A stretch of 64,000 nt of DNA from contig NZ_FNCJ01000002.1 in NCBI RefSeq assembly GCF_900100735.1, forward strand, positions 124,001-188,000, in the 5' to 3' direction. Position numbers and translations under genes: made by a program. Source of the stretch: Paraburkholderia phenazinium. Its GTDB lineage: Bacteria > Pseudomonadota > Gammaproteobacteria > Burkholderiales > Burkholderiaceae. Shown one piece after another: positions 1 to 11,383 of the stretch. Position 1 is the stretch's first letter. Each line of letters begins with the position of its first letter. Under the pieces are notes generated by a model that had not been told where the DNA came from, ran no database searches, and worked only from the letters and a program-made list of their open reading frames with translations.

Positions 1-1011
1 ATGATCGGCAAAGACCGAAGGATGGCCGAACCCGGGACGGCCCGCTGCCAGGTTCTTCCACAGTGCCCACGCTCCGCTCGCATCGCCCGCATTCGTCGCG
101 GCGGGCCGGTCCATGCCGCCCAGCGTCGAGCCGGCCGTCATGGAACCCAGCGTGACGATTACATGGTCCAGCGCGCCGACGGCAATCTGGCTGCGCCGGT
201 CCGCGTGTTCGCAGACGATACCCGTCACCCGGTTTTGCTCCGCGGATTCGTCACACACGAGGTCGACGACGCGTGTGTTCGCCTGAAAATTCACGCCGCG
301 CTCGTTGAGCCACTGGCGCAGCGGCCGGATCATCGAGTCGTACTGGTTGTAGACGGTCCGCATGATGCCGTGCAACTGGTTGAAGCCCGACACCATATGC
401 GCGAAGCGCAGCAGATAGCGGCGGAATTCTGCAGCGCTATGCCATGGCTGAAAGGCGAACGTGGTGCACCACATCAGCCAGAAGTTGGTCGCGAAGAAGC
501 TGGCGTCGAAGTGGTCCGAAATGCGGCTGTCGCCGAGCAGGCGTTCCGGCTCGAAAGAAAGCCGGCCCAGGGTCAGCAGATGGGCCTCTGCCAGTCCATA
601 AGCAGGCGCATCTTCGCGCTTGCCGTCGCGGAACAGGCGCGCTTTGGACGAGGTCCGCATCGTTTCGTTCCAGTCGAAGATTTCCTGCGTCACGCTCTGG
701 CGGCCGTCCAGGGTGGGAATCGATGCAAACAGGTCGTAGGTGCATTGGTAGTGGCCCTCGAGCATGCGCCCACCGCGCACGACGTAGCCCGCCTCTGCGG
801 AGCCGGAGCCGTCGAGGCTGCCGCCGGGTTTGTCGAGTGCTTCGAGAATCGTGATGTTGCAGCCGCGAATATCCGCGTCGCGAATCAAAAACGCCGCTGC
901 CGCCAACGAGGCGATGCCGGCGCCGACCAGGTAGAAGCGGCCCTCCTCTTTCACCTCGTTGCGATGGCCGGTCGCGGACCGGGAAGCGGAGCCATAGGGA
1001 GTGTTGTTCAC
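1..1011 (-). CDS. ohyA: Oleate hydratase (3' end outside the window)
   Basis: FAD-dependent hydration of the cis-9 double bond of oleate or linoleate to 10-hydroxy fatty acids; the family was formerly called myosin-cross-reactive antigen. The visible 337 residues hold the FAD-binding stretch YLVGAGIASLAAAAFLIRD near residue 27 and the family blocks KPGGSLDGSG, RGGRMLEGHYQCTYDLF, TQEIFDWNETM and WCTTFAFQPWHSAAEFRRY. The family is about 550-650 residues, so the C-terminal part is missing. The start is a GTG preceded by AAGGA about 9 nt upstream; no better ATG lies in frame. The gene is transcribed away from the hpf-like/phaB unit, sharing a 356-bp intergenic region that carries Fnr-type boxes. 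The family assignment is secure; the in vivo substrate is inferred. Confidence 0.93.
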   Translation of the reverse strand, partial: MNNTPYGSASRSATGHRNEVKEEGRFYLVGAGIASLAAAAFLIRDADIRGCNITILEALDKPGGSLDGSGSAEAGYVVRGGRMLEGHYQCTYDLFASIPTLDGRQSVTQEIFDWNETMRTSSKARLFRDGKREDAPAYGLAEAHLLTLGRLSFEPERLLGDSRISDHFDASFFATNFWLMWCTTFAFQPWHSAAEFRRYLLRFAHMVSGFNQLHGIMRTVYNQYDSMIRPLRQWLNERGVNFQANTRVVDLVCDESAEQNRVTGIVCEHADRRSQIAVGALDHVIVTLGSMTAGSTLGGMDRPAATNAGDASGAWALWKNLAAGRPGFGHPSVFADH

Positions 1012-1085
1012 GGTGTGGGTCCTTTTCGTTGTAGTGCTCGGCTGGCGAGGGTTGAACCAACTTACCTGCGTGGCGGGTTAGGCCG

Positions 1086-1099
1086 TTGCGTTGGATCAA
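1086..1099 (-). promoter_or_regulatory. Weak Fnr/Anr-like half-conserved box upstream of oleate hydratase
   Basis: On the minus strand this reads TTGAT-CCAA-CGCAA: one perfect half-site and one degenerate one (8 of 10 consensus positions). Its centre is about 81 bp before the GTG of the oleate hydratase, similar to the 76 bp seen for phaC. The hexamer at the expected -10 position (TAAGTT, 1059-1064) is poor, so this is only a candidate. Confidence 0.3.
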
Positions 1100-1251
1100 A
1101 TACCGGCCATCTCGGCCGCTCATTCGACACTCCGTTTGATTGGCTCCGCCTGTGCAAGCCGGGTGCGGCCCGGCGCATGTCGTGCCGATCGATACCGCTG
1201 CGTCCCCGAGCTTCGATAAATGGGAAAGATGCGGTGCCCCTTTTCGCTGCC

Positions 1252-1292
1252 TTGATACACGTCAATTGCCGCCTGCCGATAGCGCCGATCAT
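1252..1292 (+). promoter_or_regulatory. Fnr/Anr-type box and class II promoter for the hpf-like/phaB unit
   Basis: TTGAT-ACAC-GTCAA lies at 1252-1265, matching 9 of 10 positions of the Fnr/Anr consensus TTGAT-N4-ATCAA. A -10-like hexamer GATCAT (1287-1292, 4 of 6) begins 28.5 bp after the box centre. That puts the box near -41.5, the classic class II activator position. The same half-sites and the same spacing occur in front of phaC on the other strand. Known: Anr/Fnr activates such promoters when oxygen is low. Inferred: the two downstream genes are oxygen-limitation induced. Confidence 0.7.
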
Positions 1293-1367
1293 TATGCATA
1301 CCTTGGTAATCCTTCCTCGGTTCAACGGGTGGCGCCGCATGACTTCCGGCACGCCAGAGGAGGTGAC

Positions 1368-1736
1368 ATGGGAATCCACATGCAGATCACATACGTCGGC
1401 TTCGCAGGGTCTGCGCAAATCGAATCGGCGGCGGCTGTTCAGTTCGTGCGTCTGGAGCGGTTTGGCCATGCCATAGCAGGTTGTCACCTGGCTATTGAAG
1501 CGCTGCGCGAGCGTCCGGCCCTGCTCGCCCGCGTTAGCGCTGCAAGCGCCGACGCCATCGGCGGCATGTTTGGCCCCCGGCTGCTATTCGACGCGCGACT
1601 CGATCTGATTGCCCGCGACGGCGATCTCGTTCCGGTCGAGCATTGCATGCATGCCGACCCGAATGTGGCAGTACGGACCGCATTCGACAAAGCCGAACGT
1701 CAGCTCGAGTGCGGCGCGGTGGGAGCGCGACATTGA
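1368..1736 (+). CDS. HPF/RaiA-like ribosome-associated protein
   Basis: A 122-residue protein resembling ribosome hibernation factors (HPF/RaiA, 'sigma-54 modulation' family), which bind the 30S decoding region and silence ribosomes in resting cells. It has the family start pattern MQITYVGF...S..IE and the closing block HADPNVAVRTAFDKAERQLE, where HPF proteins carry their last amphipathic helix. The chosen ATG has a strong GAGGAGGT site about 5 nt upstream. It is the first gene behind an Fnr-type promoter and is followed by phaB 96 bp later, which suggests translation silencing is coupled to the low-oxygen storage response. The fold assignment is fairly sure; the function is by homology only. 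Confidence 0.75.
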   Translation: MGIHMQITYVGFAGSAQIESAAAVQFVRLERFGHAIAGCHLAIEALRERPALLARVSAASADAIGGMFGPRLLFDARLDLIARDGDLVPVEHCMHADPNVAVRTAFDKAERQLECGAVGARH

Positions 1737-1832
1737 GCGCGGCCCGCTTCGATCGATGCGCTCAGTCTTTTTCAACGTTCAATGAGGAGGCAGGGATGTA
1801 CACCAGCGTCGCGTCGGCACAAGGAAAGCGTC

Positions 1833-2579
1833 ATGAAAACTAAACGGGTCGCCTTCGTCACAGGCGGAATGGGTGGGCTCGGCAGCGCGATTAGTCGCAG
1901 GCTGCATGATGCCGGTATGGAGGTGGCGGTCTCGCATTCGGAGCGCAACGATCACGTGGCGACATGGCTGATGCATGAGCGAGATGCCGGCCGCAACTTT
2001 TACGCCTACGAGGTCGACGTGGCGAACTTCGACTCCTGCGCGCAATGTGCCGAGCGCCTGTTGAAGGACTTTGGCGGTGTCGACATACTCATCAATAACG
2101 CGGGGGTCACGCGCGACTCGACCTTTGCGAAGATGAGCAAGAGCGACTGGGATCTCGTGATGCGCAACGATCTGGATCCTGTGTTCAACATGACCAAGCC
2201 GCTGCTCGGCGCTATGGTGACGCGTCGCTTCGGGCGGATTGTCAACGTCGGCTCGGTGAACGGTTCGCGCGGCGCCTTCGGACAAACCAACTATGCCGCC
2301 GCCAAAGCCGGTATCCACGGCTTCACGATGGCACTCGCGCTCGAAGTGGCGAAGCAGGGTGTGACGGTCAACACGGTGTCCCCGGGCTATCTGGCCACTT
2401 CCATGCTCGACGCTGTGCCCCACGAGATTCTCACAACGAAAATCCTGCCGCAAATTCCCGTCGGAAGGCTCGGCAATCCCGGCGAAGTGGCCGCGCTAGT
2501 GGCGTACCTGTGTTCCGATGAAGCGGGCTTCGTCACCGGCGCCAACTTCGCGATCAATGGCGGCATGCATATGCGATGA
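1833..2579 (+). CDS. phaB: Acetoacetyl-CoA reductase (SDR family)
   Basis: NADPH-dependent reduction of acetoacetyl-CoA to (R)-3-hydroxybutyryl-CoA, the second step of PHB synthesis. The 248 residues match PhaB length (about 246). The Rossmann motif is TGGMGGLGSA near residue 9, followed by NNAG, the catalytic Ser in NVGSVNGSRG and the Tyr/Lys pair in YAAAKAG. The start ATG was chosen because the conserved N-terminus MKTKRVAFVTGG begins there with AAGGAAAG just upstream. It is co-directional with the hpf-like gene and convergent with the atp operon, whose last gene ends 33 bp away. The synthase phaC lies on the opposite strand. A 3-oxoacyl-ACP reductase (FabG) role is the main alternative. 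Confidence 0.88.
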   Translation: MKTKRVAFVTGGMGGLGSAISRRLHDAGMEVAVSHSERNDHVATWLMHERDAGRNFYAYEVDVANFDSCAQCAERLLKDFGGVDILINNAGVTRDSTFAKMSKSDWDLVMRNDLDPVFNMTKPLLGAMVTRRFGRIVNVGSVNGSRGAFGQTNYAAAKAGIHGFTMALALEVAKQGVTVNTVSPGYLATSMLDAVPHEILTTKILPQIPVGRLGNPGEVAALVAYLCSDEAGFVTGANFAINGGMHMR

Positions 2580-2612
2580 CGCGCTGGTCGCGTTCGATCC
2601 GCGCCGCTTGAC

Positions 2613-3524
2613 TCACTTCGGTGGGCGCTTTTGTTTGACGGAGCCTGTGCTGGCGGCAAGGCTGCCCGCGGACAGCTCGACAATTTCAGCGGTGATTTCT
2701 TCCTGACGGAGGCGGCGCGAATCCCCGATCAACTGATCGAGCGTGTCGTGCACATTGGTTCGCGCGGCAATCATCGCCCGCATGCGCGCTTCGTTTTCCG
2801 CCGCGAATGAGAGCATGATCGCTTCACACAACTGCGTGAAGACGTACTCTTCGGCGAGCCGGGCGAGCAGCCTGGCGGGCGGCAGCGTAACGAGCGGCGC
2901 GAGCTGGCGCTTCGGCACGGCGAAGCGCTCGAAGTCGAACGGCAGCAGGGCGTTCTGGACGATTTCGATGGCGGTGGCGATTTGCGGCACCGCATGCAAC
3001 AAGGTCACACGCGTCGCGCGGCCGCCGTCGAGGCGCTCGTAGAGCGCGCCGGTGATGCGATCGGCCAGTGCCGGCACTTCATCCACATGCGCGACCATCG
3101 GCGCGGACCAGCCGACTGTGAGGCCGTGCTCTTGTGCCACCACCACGCCGCGGTCGCCGATCACGAAGTAGTCGTTTCTCTGCGGGTGCCGTAACCGGGC
3201 GGCTGCCTCGATCACGTGCTCGTTGAAGGTGCCGACAAAACCCTGTTCGGCGCACAGCACGATGACCACATGAGTGCCGTGGCCGTCGCCATCGGCGTTC
3301 GTGCTGCCGCTCGGGGAGCGCGACGGCGCGCTGTTGCGCTCGTCGAGCATCAACGCATCGCCGATGGCGGCGCCAATCACGCCGGCGCAGGCGCGGATGC
3401 CGTCGAGCCGGCTGCGGGCTTCCCGCGAGCGTGCCGCCGCAATGCCGCGCATCGCGCTGACCACCGACTCCAGCTCATGCACGGTCGAAATGCGCGCCTG
3501 TACCTCGCTGAGCCGGTTGCTCAT
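2613..3524 (-). CDS. atpG: N-type ATPase gamma subunit
   Basis: Central-stalk rotor subunit of the F1 part, coupling c-ring rotation to the alpha3beta3 head. The 303 residues begin [20 protein letters not shown] and end with the conserved C-terminal helix (residues about 240-285, with [19 protein letters not shown] and [14 protein letters not shown]). The ATG overlaps the atpA stop as ATGA. The N- and C-terminal coiled-coil helices are recognisable, while the middle is divergent and has a Ser/Gly/Asp-rich insert around residue 70. It is the last gene of the nine-gene atp block, the usual place in N-ATPase operons. Confidence 0.92.
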   Translation of the reverse strand: MSNRLSEVQARISTVHELESVVSAMRGIAAARSREARSRLDGIRACAGVIGAAIGDALMLDERNSAPSRSPSGSTNADGDGHGTHVVIVLCAEQGFVGTFNEHVIEAAARLRHPQRNDYFVIGDRGVVVAQEHGLTVGWSAPMVAHVDEVPALADRITGALYERLDGGRATRVTLLHAVPQIATAIEIVQNALLPFDFERFAVPKRQLAPLVTLPPARLLARLAEEYVFTQLCEAIMLSFAAENEARMRAMIAARTNVHDTLDQLIGDSRRLRQEEITAEIVELSAGSLAASTGSVKQKRPPK

Positions 3525-5074
3525 GATGTGGCCTCGCCGCTTGCCGGCGCCGCAGCGAGCTGCTGTGCGAGTTCGCGCACGGCCGCCACCAGCGCGGCCT
3601 CGGCCGCCGCATCGAGTTTGCCGCTGCCGGCGAGCGCCGCGGCGGCCGTCGTGCCGCCATGTGCATCGAGATGAGCGGCCAGGCGCGGGCGGACCGCCTC
3701 GATGCATTCGACCGGCTGCGCATCGAATACCCCTTCGGCGAGTGCCGCTAGCAACGCGATCTCATCCACCGGCCGTAACGGCGCGAAGCGCGGTTGGGTG
3801 ATCAGCGCGCGGATGCGCTCGCCGCGCGTTACCTGGGCCTTGACGCGGGCATCGGTAAGGCCACCGAAGCGGGTAAACATCTCCAGCTCCAGAAACTGCG
3901 AATAGTCGAGACGCAAGCGGCCCGAGACCTTGCGCAGCGCCGCGAGCTGCGCCTTGCCGCCGACCCGGCTCACGCTCAGGCCCACGTCTACCGCAGGACG
4001 CTGGTTGGCGGCAAAGAGGCCGGAGTCGAGCACAATCTGCCCATCGGTGATGGAGATAAGATTGGTCGGGATATAGGCCGACAGATTGCCGGCGTCGGTT
4101 TCGGCAATCGGCAAGGCGGTCAGCGAGCCGCCGCCTAGTTCGGGCGCGAGCTTGGCCGCGCGCTCCAGCAGCCGTGCATGCAGGTAGAAGATGTCGCCGG
4201 GATAGGCTTCGCGGCCCGGCGGTTCGCGCGTGAGCAGCGCCAGTTCGCGGTGGGTGGCGGCATGCTTGGTCAGATCGTCGATGACCACCAGCGCGTGTTG
4301 TCCACGGTCGCGGAAGTATTCGGCGATCGTGAAACCGGCAAACGGCGCGATCCATTGCAAACCGGGCGAGGCCGCGGCCGATGCGACCACGAAGACGCAG
4401 CGCTCCGGCGCGCCGTGGCGGTGCACGGCATCGATGACGCGCTGCACCGCCGTGGCGCGTTGACCGATCGCCACATACACGCAGATTACATCGGAGTCCT
4501 TCTGGTTGACGATAGTGTCGAGCGCAATGGAGGTCTTGCCGGTTGCGCGGTCGCCAATGATCAACTCGCGCTGGCCGCGTCCGATGGCGAACAGGGCATC
4601 GATCAGCAGAATGCCGGTGGCGACCGGTTGCGCGACCAGATCGCGTTCGATGATGGCAGGCGCGGGACGTTCGACCGGCATGTGGGCTTCGGCCGGTACG
4701 GCCTCGTCGCGATCGAGCGGCCGGCCGAGCGGGTCGACCACGCGGCCGAGCAGGCCCGGTCCCACCGGCACCTCCACGACCTGGCCGGTACCGGCGACAC
4801 GGCTGCCGGCGGCGATGGCGTCGCTATCGTCGAGCAGCACGGCGCCGATCGTATCGGCATCGAGGGTGAGCGCGAAACCCAGCCGGTCGCCATCGAAGCG
4901 CAACAGTTCATTAAGCCGAACGTCCGGCAAGCCGGAGATCAGGGCGATACCGTCGGCCACGTGCTCGACACGGCCGACCGCCTCGGCGTGCGGCGCCAGC
5001 CGGGTACGGGCCAGCGTCGCGCGGCTGCGCAAAAGCCAGGCGTCTTGGGTGGGATCAGGCGGGGACTGTGTCAT
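3521..5074 (-). CDS. atpA: N-type ATPase alpha subunit
   Basis: Non-catalytic nucleotide-binding subunit of the F1 head. The 517 residues have the Walker A motif GDRATGKT at about 174-181, the block [15 protein letters not shown], and the Walker B-like stretch [12 protein letters not shown]. The N-terminus is divergent from housekeeping AtpA, as expected for an N-ATPase paralogue. The start codon lies inside the 3' end of atpF (20-nt overlap) and the stop overlaps atpG by 4 nt, so translation is likely coupled along the operon. Confidence 0.95.
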   Translation of the reverse strand: MTQSPPDPTQDAWLLRSRATLARTRLAPHAEAVGRVEHVADGIALISGLPDVRLNELLRFDGDRLGFALTLDADTIGAVLLDDSDAIAAGSRVAGTGQVVEVPVGPGLLGRVVDPLGRPLDRDEAVPAEAHMPVERPAPAIIERDLVAQPVATGILLIDALFAIGRGQRELIIGDRATGKTSIALDTIVNQKDSDVICVYVAIGQRATAVQRVIDAVHRHGAPERCVFVVASAAASPGLQWIAPFAGFTIAEYFRDRGQHALVVIDDLTKHAATHRELALLTREPPGREAYPGDIFYLHARLLERAAKLAPELGGGSLTALPIAETDAGNLSAYIPTNLISITDGQIVLDSGLFAANQRPAVDVGLSVSRVGGKAQLAALRKVSGRLRLDYSQFLELEMFTRFGGLTDARVKAQVTRGERIRALITQPRFAPLRPVDEIALLAALAEGVFDAQPVECIEAVRPRLAAHLDAHGGTTAAAALAGSGKLDAAAEAALVAAVRELAQQLAAAPASGEATS

Positions 5075-5804
5075 GCGCGAGCAGCTCCGTTTTGAGGCGC
5101 GTCAGGTCGTTGCGGAAGCTGTTGCGCACGATCGCATGCGCGGCTTCCAGTTCGAGGCCGGCAATCACCGTCGCATCGACCACCACCTCGATGGGCGGTA
5201 CGTGAGCCAGCACCTTGGCCAGTGCGGTGCGCAACGCGGCCAGTTCGTCCGGTTGCAGCGCGCGTGGTGCGATCAGCCGCAGCGTGCCGGCGGCGTCGCT
5301 CAATTGCGCCCGGGTGTTAGCCGGCAGCTTCGCCAGTTCGGCAGCAAGACCTTCGATAAAACCGGCCACGCGCGCCTCCTGCGGTAAGCGTTCGAGCAGC
5401 CGCGCCGTCACCTCCAGCGCGAAACGCGAGGCTCGATCGGCATCGGCCTGAGCCGCATCGCGACGCATGGCGTCGATCTCGCCATGGGCGGCAGTGCGCA
5501 GACGCTCGGCGTCGGCGTGTGCGGCTTGTTCCAGCGAGGCCTTTAACGTAGCCGCCTCGGCGTTGGCCGCGTCGAGCAGTTGGGCACGTTGCTGGGCGAA
5601 GCGCGCCAACTCGGCAGCGGCCTGGCGCTGCTCGCTGACGGCGGCCGCCTTGGCGGCTGCCGCCTCGCTCATCAGCGCTGCCGCCGCGCGTTGACGCTCG
5701 GCGACCATCTCGGCGACCGGGCGAAACAGGAAGCGTGCCAGCAGCCAGATCAGGACCAGCGCATTGACGGTCTGCAGCCCGAGCGTCCACCAGTCGATAT
5801 GCAT
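5055..5804 (-). CDS. atpF: N-type ATPase b subunit with delta-like C-terminus
   Basis: Peripheral stalk protein. One N-terminal transmembrane segment (about residues 5-25, [20 protein letters not shown]) is followed by a long Ala/Glu/Arg-rich coiled coil to about residue 130. At 249 residues it is much longer than an ordinary b subunit (about 156). Its last 70 residues resemble the end of delta/OSCP: a hydrophobic strand, then [12 protein letters not shown] and a terminal [11 protein letters not shown] helix. No separate atpH is present in the operon. I infer a b-delta fusion that replaces the missing delta subunit. Confidence 0.88.
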   Translation of the reverse strand: MHIDWWTLGLQTVNALVLIWLLARFLFRPVAEMVAERQRAAAALMSEAAAAKAAAVSEQRQAAAELARFAQQRAQLLDAANAEAATLKASLEQAAHADAERLRTAAHGEIDAMRRDAAQADADRASRFALEVTARLLERLPQEARVAGFIEGLAAELAKLPANTRAQLSDAAGTLRLIAPRALQPDELAALRTALAKVLAHVPPIEVVVDATVIAGLELEAAHAIVRNSFRNDLTRLKTELLAHDTVPA

Positions 5805-5817
5805 GACGGTCTCGGTC

Positions 5818-6066
5818 TTATTTGATGAACGGATTGGCAAACAGCACCAGCAGCGCAATCACGAGGCAATAGATGGCCATGGTTTCGATCATCGCGAGCC
5901 CGACAAACAGCGTGCGCGAGATCGTACCGGCGGATTCCGGCTGGCGCGCGAGCGCATCCATGGCGGCGGCGACGGCGCGGCCTTCGCCGAGCGCGGGGCC
6001 GATGGCGCCGAACGACACTGCGAGCGCTGCGGCGAGAATGCTGACGACCTGGATAAGATTGTTCAT
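5818..6066 (-). CDS. atpE: N-type ATPase c subunit (rotor ring)
   Basis: Two-helix hairpin of 82 residues that forms the membrane rotor ring. Helix 1 has GAIGPALGEGRA with a carboxylate at Glu28; the polar loop is ARQPES; helix 2 carries the ion-binding Glu61 followed by Thr62 and Tyr66 (IETMAIYCLVIAL). Glu28 sits where Na+-type c subunits have Gln32. Two carboxylates are typical of N-ATPases. A c17 ring of this type from B. pseudomallei was reported to be proton-specific, although the family was first proposed to move Na+. The ion therefore cannot be settled from sequence. Confidence 0.95.
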   Translation of the reverse strand: MNNLIQVVSILAAALAVSFGAIGPALGEGRAVAAAMDALARQPESAGTISRTLFVGLAMIETMAIYCLVIALLVLFANPFIK

Positions 6067-6073
6067 GACGAGC

Positions 6074-6760
6074 CTATTGTTGATTTGAGGATGTTTCCGA
6101 ACCCTCGGCGAGGGCCGCGCCGATAAAGACCATGGCGAGCACAGTGAAGATGTAGGCCTGCACCGCACCGGTGAGCAGGTCGAGCGCCATGAGCGGAATC
6201 GGCACCAGCAGCCCTGCGAGCGACAGCACGATGCCGACCACGAACACGCCGCTCATCACGTTGCCGAACAGGCGCACCACCAGCGAAAAAGTGCGGGTGA
6301 TCTGTTCGACCACGTTCAACGGGATCATCACCCAGGTGGGTTCGGCAAACGTGGCGAGATAGCGGCGCAGTCCACGGGTGCGTACGCCGTAGTAAATCGT
6401 CGCGCAGAACACCAGCAGCGCGAGCGCGGCATCGGTCTCCACGTGGGCGGTGGGCGGTTCGACGCCGGGCAGCAGGGACGACCAGTTGCCGATCAGGATG
6501 AACAGAAACAGCGTGCCGATCAGGGCGCGATACGGTTGCGGTTCGGTCTGCATGGTGTCGCGGATCTGCGCGTCTATTGTGTTCACCAGCAGTTCCAGTA
6601 CCGTTTGCGCTTTCGACGGCGTGAGCGACAGGCGTCGCGTGATCAGCACTGAGACCGCCGTCAGCAGCACGATGATGACCCATGTCGTGACGACCGGCGC
6701 CGAGACCGGGACGGGGCCGAGATGAAACAGCGGCTCGGTGGCGAGCGGGGAGTGCATCAT
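6074..6760 (-). CDS. atpB: N-type ATPase a subunit
   Basis: Membrane stator subunit of 228 residues that carries ions to and from the c ring. It has five to six hydrophobic segments and the essential stator arginine in FSLVVRLFGN (Arg163 counted from the first ATG). The start is taken at 6760, overlapping the atpR stop by 1 nt (TGATG) with GAGGAGCG upstream; the adjacent second ATG at 6757 is equally possible. It ends 7 bp before atpE, as in other atpDCQRBEFAG operons. Confidence 0.93.
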   Translation of the reverse strand: MMHSPLATEPLFHLGPVPVSAPVVTTWVIIVLLTAVSVLITRRLSLTPSKAQTVLELLVNTIDAQIRDTMQTEPQPYRALIGTLFLFILIGNWSSLLPGVEPPTAHVETDAALALLVFCATIYYGVRTRGLRRYLATFAEPTWVMIPLNVVEQITRTFSLVVRLFGNVMSGVFVVGIVLSLAGLLVPIPLMALDLLTGAVQAYIFTVLAMVFIGAALAEGSETSSNQQ

Positions 6761-7059
6761 CACGCGCTCCTCATCCGGTGCATCACGGCGCCTCTGGCGA
6801 CCAGCAATCCGCCGGCGCCGGACAGGAGCGCCCACGGTCCGATGCGGGCCAGTACGAAGAAAATTGCAGCCACTGCGGCGAGGCGTGCGAGTTGCAAGCC
6901 GATCGCCCTGGCGGATGCGCCGCTCGTCAGCAGGCGCACGTTCCAGCGCAGCAGCGTGAAATGCACGAGACCCGCGAGCAGGCCAACGCTCAAACCGAGC
7001 GCGAGCTGAGCTGCCAGCGCAGTTGCCAGATAAGCGGCTATTTGCGAATGGGCTGCCAT
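6760..7059 (-). CDS. atpR: N-type ATPase accessory membrane subunit AtpR
   Basis: A 99-residue protein with three predicted transmembrane helices (about residues 8-33, 46-68, 72-90). AtpR is a small membrane protein found in N-ATPase operons between atpQ and atpB, thought to help assemble or stabilise the membrane sector. Two ATGs are possible. The second (7059) is chosen because GGAGGA lies 7 nt before it, while the first (7065) is only 1 nt from that site and overlaps the atpQ stop. Identification rests on position and topology more than on sequence motifs. Confidence 0.75.
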   Translation of the reverse strand: MAAHSQIAAYLATALAAQLALGLSVGLLAGLVHFTLLRWNVRLLTSGASARAIGLQLARLAAVAAIFFVLARIGPWALLSGAGGLLVARGAVMHRMRSA

Positions 7060-7061
7060 GA

Positions 7062-7438
7062 TCATTTCCTCCGGGTTTGCCGATGCATCCATTTCCACGC
7101 CGACCACAGGCCGACCCCTGCGCCGATCATCAAGAGCGGCGCGGAGAAGAACACGCGCGTGCCGAACGTGCGGTCGAGCCAATGGCCGAGCGCGAGGCCC
7201 AGCAAGGTCGGCACCACGATCGTCCAGCCGAGAATGCCGATCTGGCCGAGGCGGGCGCCGAGCGAGGGTTCGGGTTCTTCCTCTGCGGCGCGTTTGCGCT
7301 CAACCGCCTGGCGGGCGGCGTGTTCGACGCGGTCGGATGAGACGCGGCTGGTTGCGTCACGCTCGGACGAGACACGGCCGGTCGCGTCAGGCCCGCTTGT
7401 GTCACGCTTCCTATCATCCGGTTTGGGTTCATCGCGGC

Positions 7439-7442
<4 letters not shown>
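7062..7442 (-). CDS. atpQ: N-type ATPase accessory protein AtpQ (AtpI-like)
   Basis: A 126-residue protein: an unusually charged, repetitive first half (Asp/Arg/Ser-rich, with tandem RVSSERDA/RVSSDRVE units to about residue 55) and two transmembrane segments (about 65-87 and 95-115) with LGQIGILGWTIVVPTLLGLALG. This resembles AtpI/F0F1-ATPase subunit proteins of the AtpQ type, which help c-ring assembly. It overlaps atpC upstream by 4 nt and lies in the expected third place of the atpDCQRBEFAG order. The charged N-terminus is probably cytoplasmic and disordered. Confidence 0.8.
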
Positions 7443-10189
<2,747 letters not shown>

Positions 10190-10193
<4 letters not shown>

Positions 10194-11383
10194 GTTCTTG
10201 CCTCTTCCTGATGGAGCACGCCAACCGCTTCGTCGGCAATGATCTGTTCTTCGTCCGTGGGCAACACCAGCACACTGACCCGGCTGGCGGCGCTGCTGAT
10301 GACACGCGCGTTGTCCTGATTCGCCGGCGCATCCAGTTCGACGCCGAGCCACGCCAGCCGCTCGCAGACGGCGTGGCGGGTCTCAGGCTGGTGTTCGCCG
10401 ATTCCCGCTGTGAACACGAGGGTATTCAGGCCGCCGAGCGTTGTGGCGAGCCGCGCCACTTCGCCGGCAATGCGGAAGGCGAACAACTCCAGGGCTTCGC
10501 GCGCCTCGGGCCGCGGGCTGGCCAGCAGTTCGCGGCTATCCGCGCTGATCCCCGAGACGCCGAGCAAGCCGGACTTCGCATACAGGATCTCTTCGACCTC
10601 CTTCGCACTGAGGCCCTCCTGCTCGAGCAGGTGCAGCACGACACCGGCGTCGAGGGCACCGCAGCGGGTCGCCATTGGAATGCCGTCGAGCGTCGAGAAG
10701 CCCATGCTGGTGTCGCAACTCTTGCCGTCCGCGAAGGCGCACAGGCTTGCGCCGCTGCCGAGATGCGCGGCGACTACCTTGCCGCGCGCGAGATGTGGGA
10801 ACTGCCGCCCGAGTTGGCCGATCACGAACTGATACGACAGGCCGTGAAAGCCGTAGCGCTTCACACCCTTGTCGAATAGCGCGCGCGGAATCGCGAAGCG
10901 GCGCACCAGATCCGTCTGGGTGCGGTGAAACGCGGTGTCGAACGAGGCCGACTGCACAAGATGCGGCCGCAGATGGCGAATCGCGCGGATCAGCCGGACG
11001 CTCTGCGGTTGATGCAGGGGCGCGAGCGGCACCAGTTCTTCGATCGCGGCGAGCGTATCGTCGTCGATCGCCACCGGTCCGGCGAAACGATCGCCGCCGT
11101 GCACGACGCGATGACCCACCGAAACGAGATCGTCGAGCGGGAAATGCGCGGCAAACCAGCCGAGCGTTTCATCGAGCACTTCGTGCAGGTCTTCGGTGAC
11201 CGGCGCATGCAGCGGGACGTCGATCTTCTTGTCGCCGTTGCTGAGATGAAGCCGCAGCGGCTGGCGCCGAAAGTCGATCATCCCTTGGCCGATTCTCACG
11301 GCGGTGCCGGCGACGACGCTGAAGAGCCCGATCTTGACCGTCGACGAGCCCGGATTGAAAGTCAGTAGCAGGGGTGTGCTCAT
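10190..11383 (-). CDS. ackA: Acetate kinase
   Basis: Converts acetyl phosphate and ADP to acetate and ATP, or the reverse. The 397 residues begin with the phosphate-binding block LLLTFNPGSSTVKIGLF and contain GHRVVHGGD, RRFAIPRALFDKGVKRYGFHG, AAHLGSGASLCAFADGKS and the adenosine-binding LNTLVFTAGIGEHQPETR. It overlaps the MaoC-Pta gene upstream by 4 nt, giving a complete acyl-CoA to acyl-phosphate to acid route that yields ATP. Propionate or butyrate kinase activity cannot be excluded. Confidence 0.95.

Noticed and set aside
1-1476. Long plus-strand reading frame of 491 codons
   Set aside because: It lies antisense to the oleate hydratase, whose minus-strand frame has clear family motifs; the plus-strand translation is Arg/Ala-rich shadow sequence.
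2580-2640. Possible bidirectional terminator between phaB and atpG
   Set aside because: GCGCC and GGCGC followed by TTTT exist, but the stem is only 5 bp with a loop of about 18 nt, so it is too weak to call.
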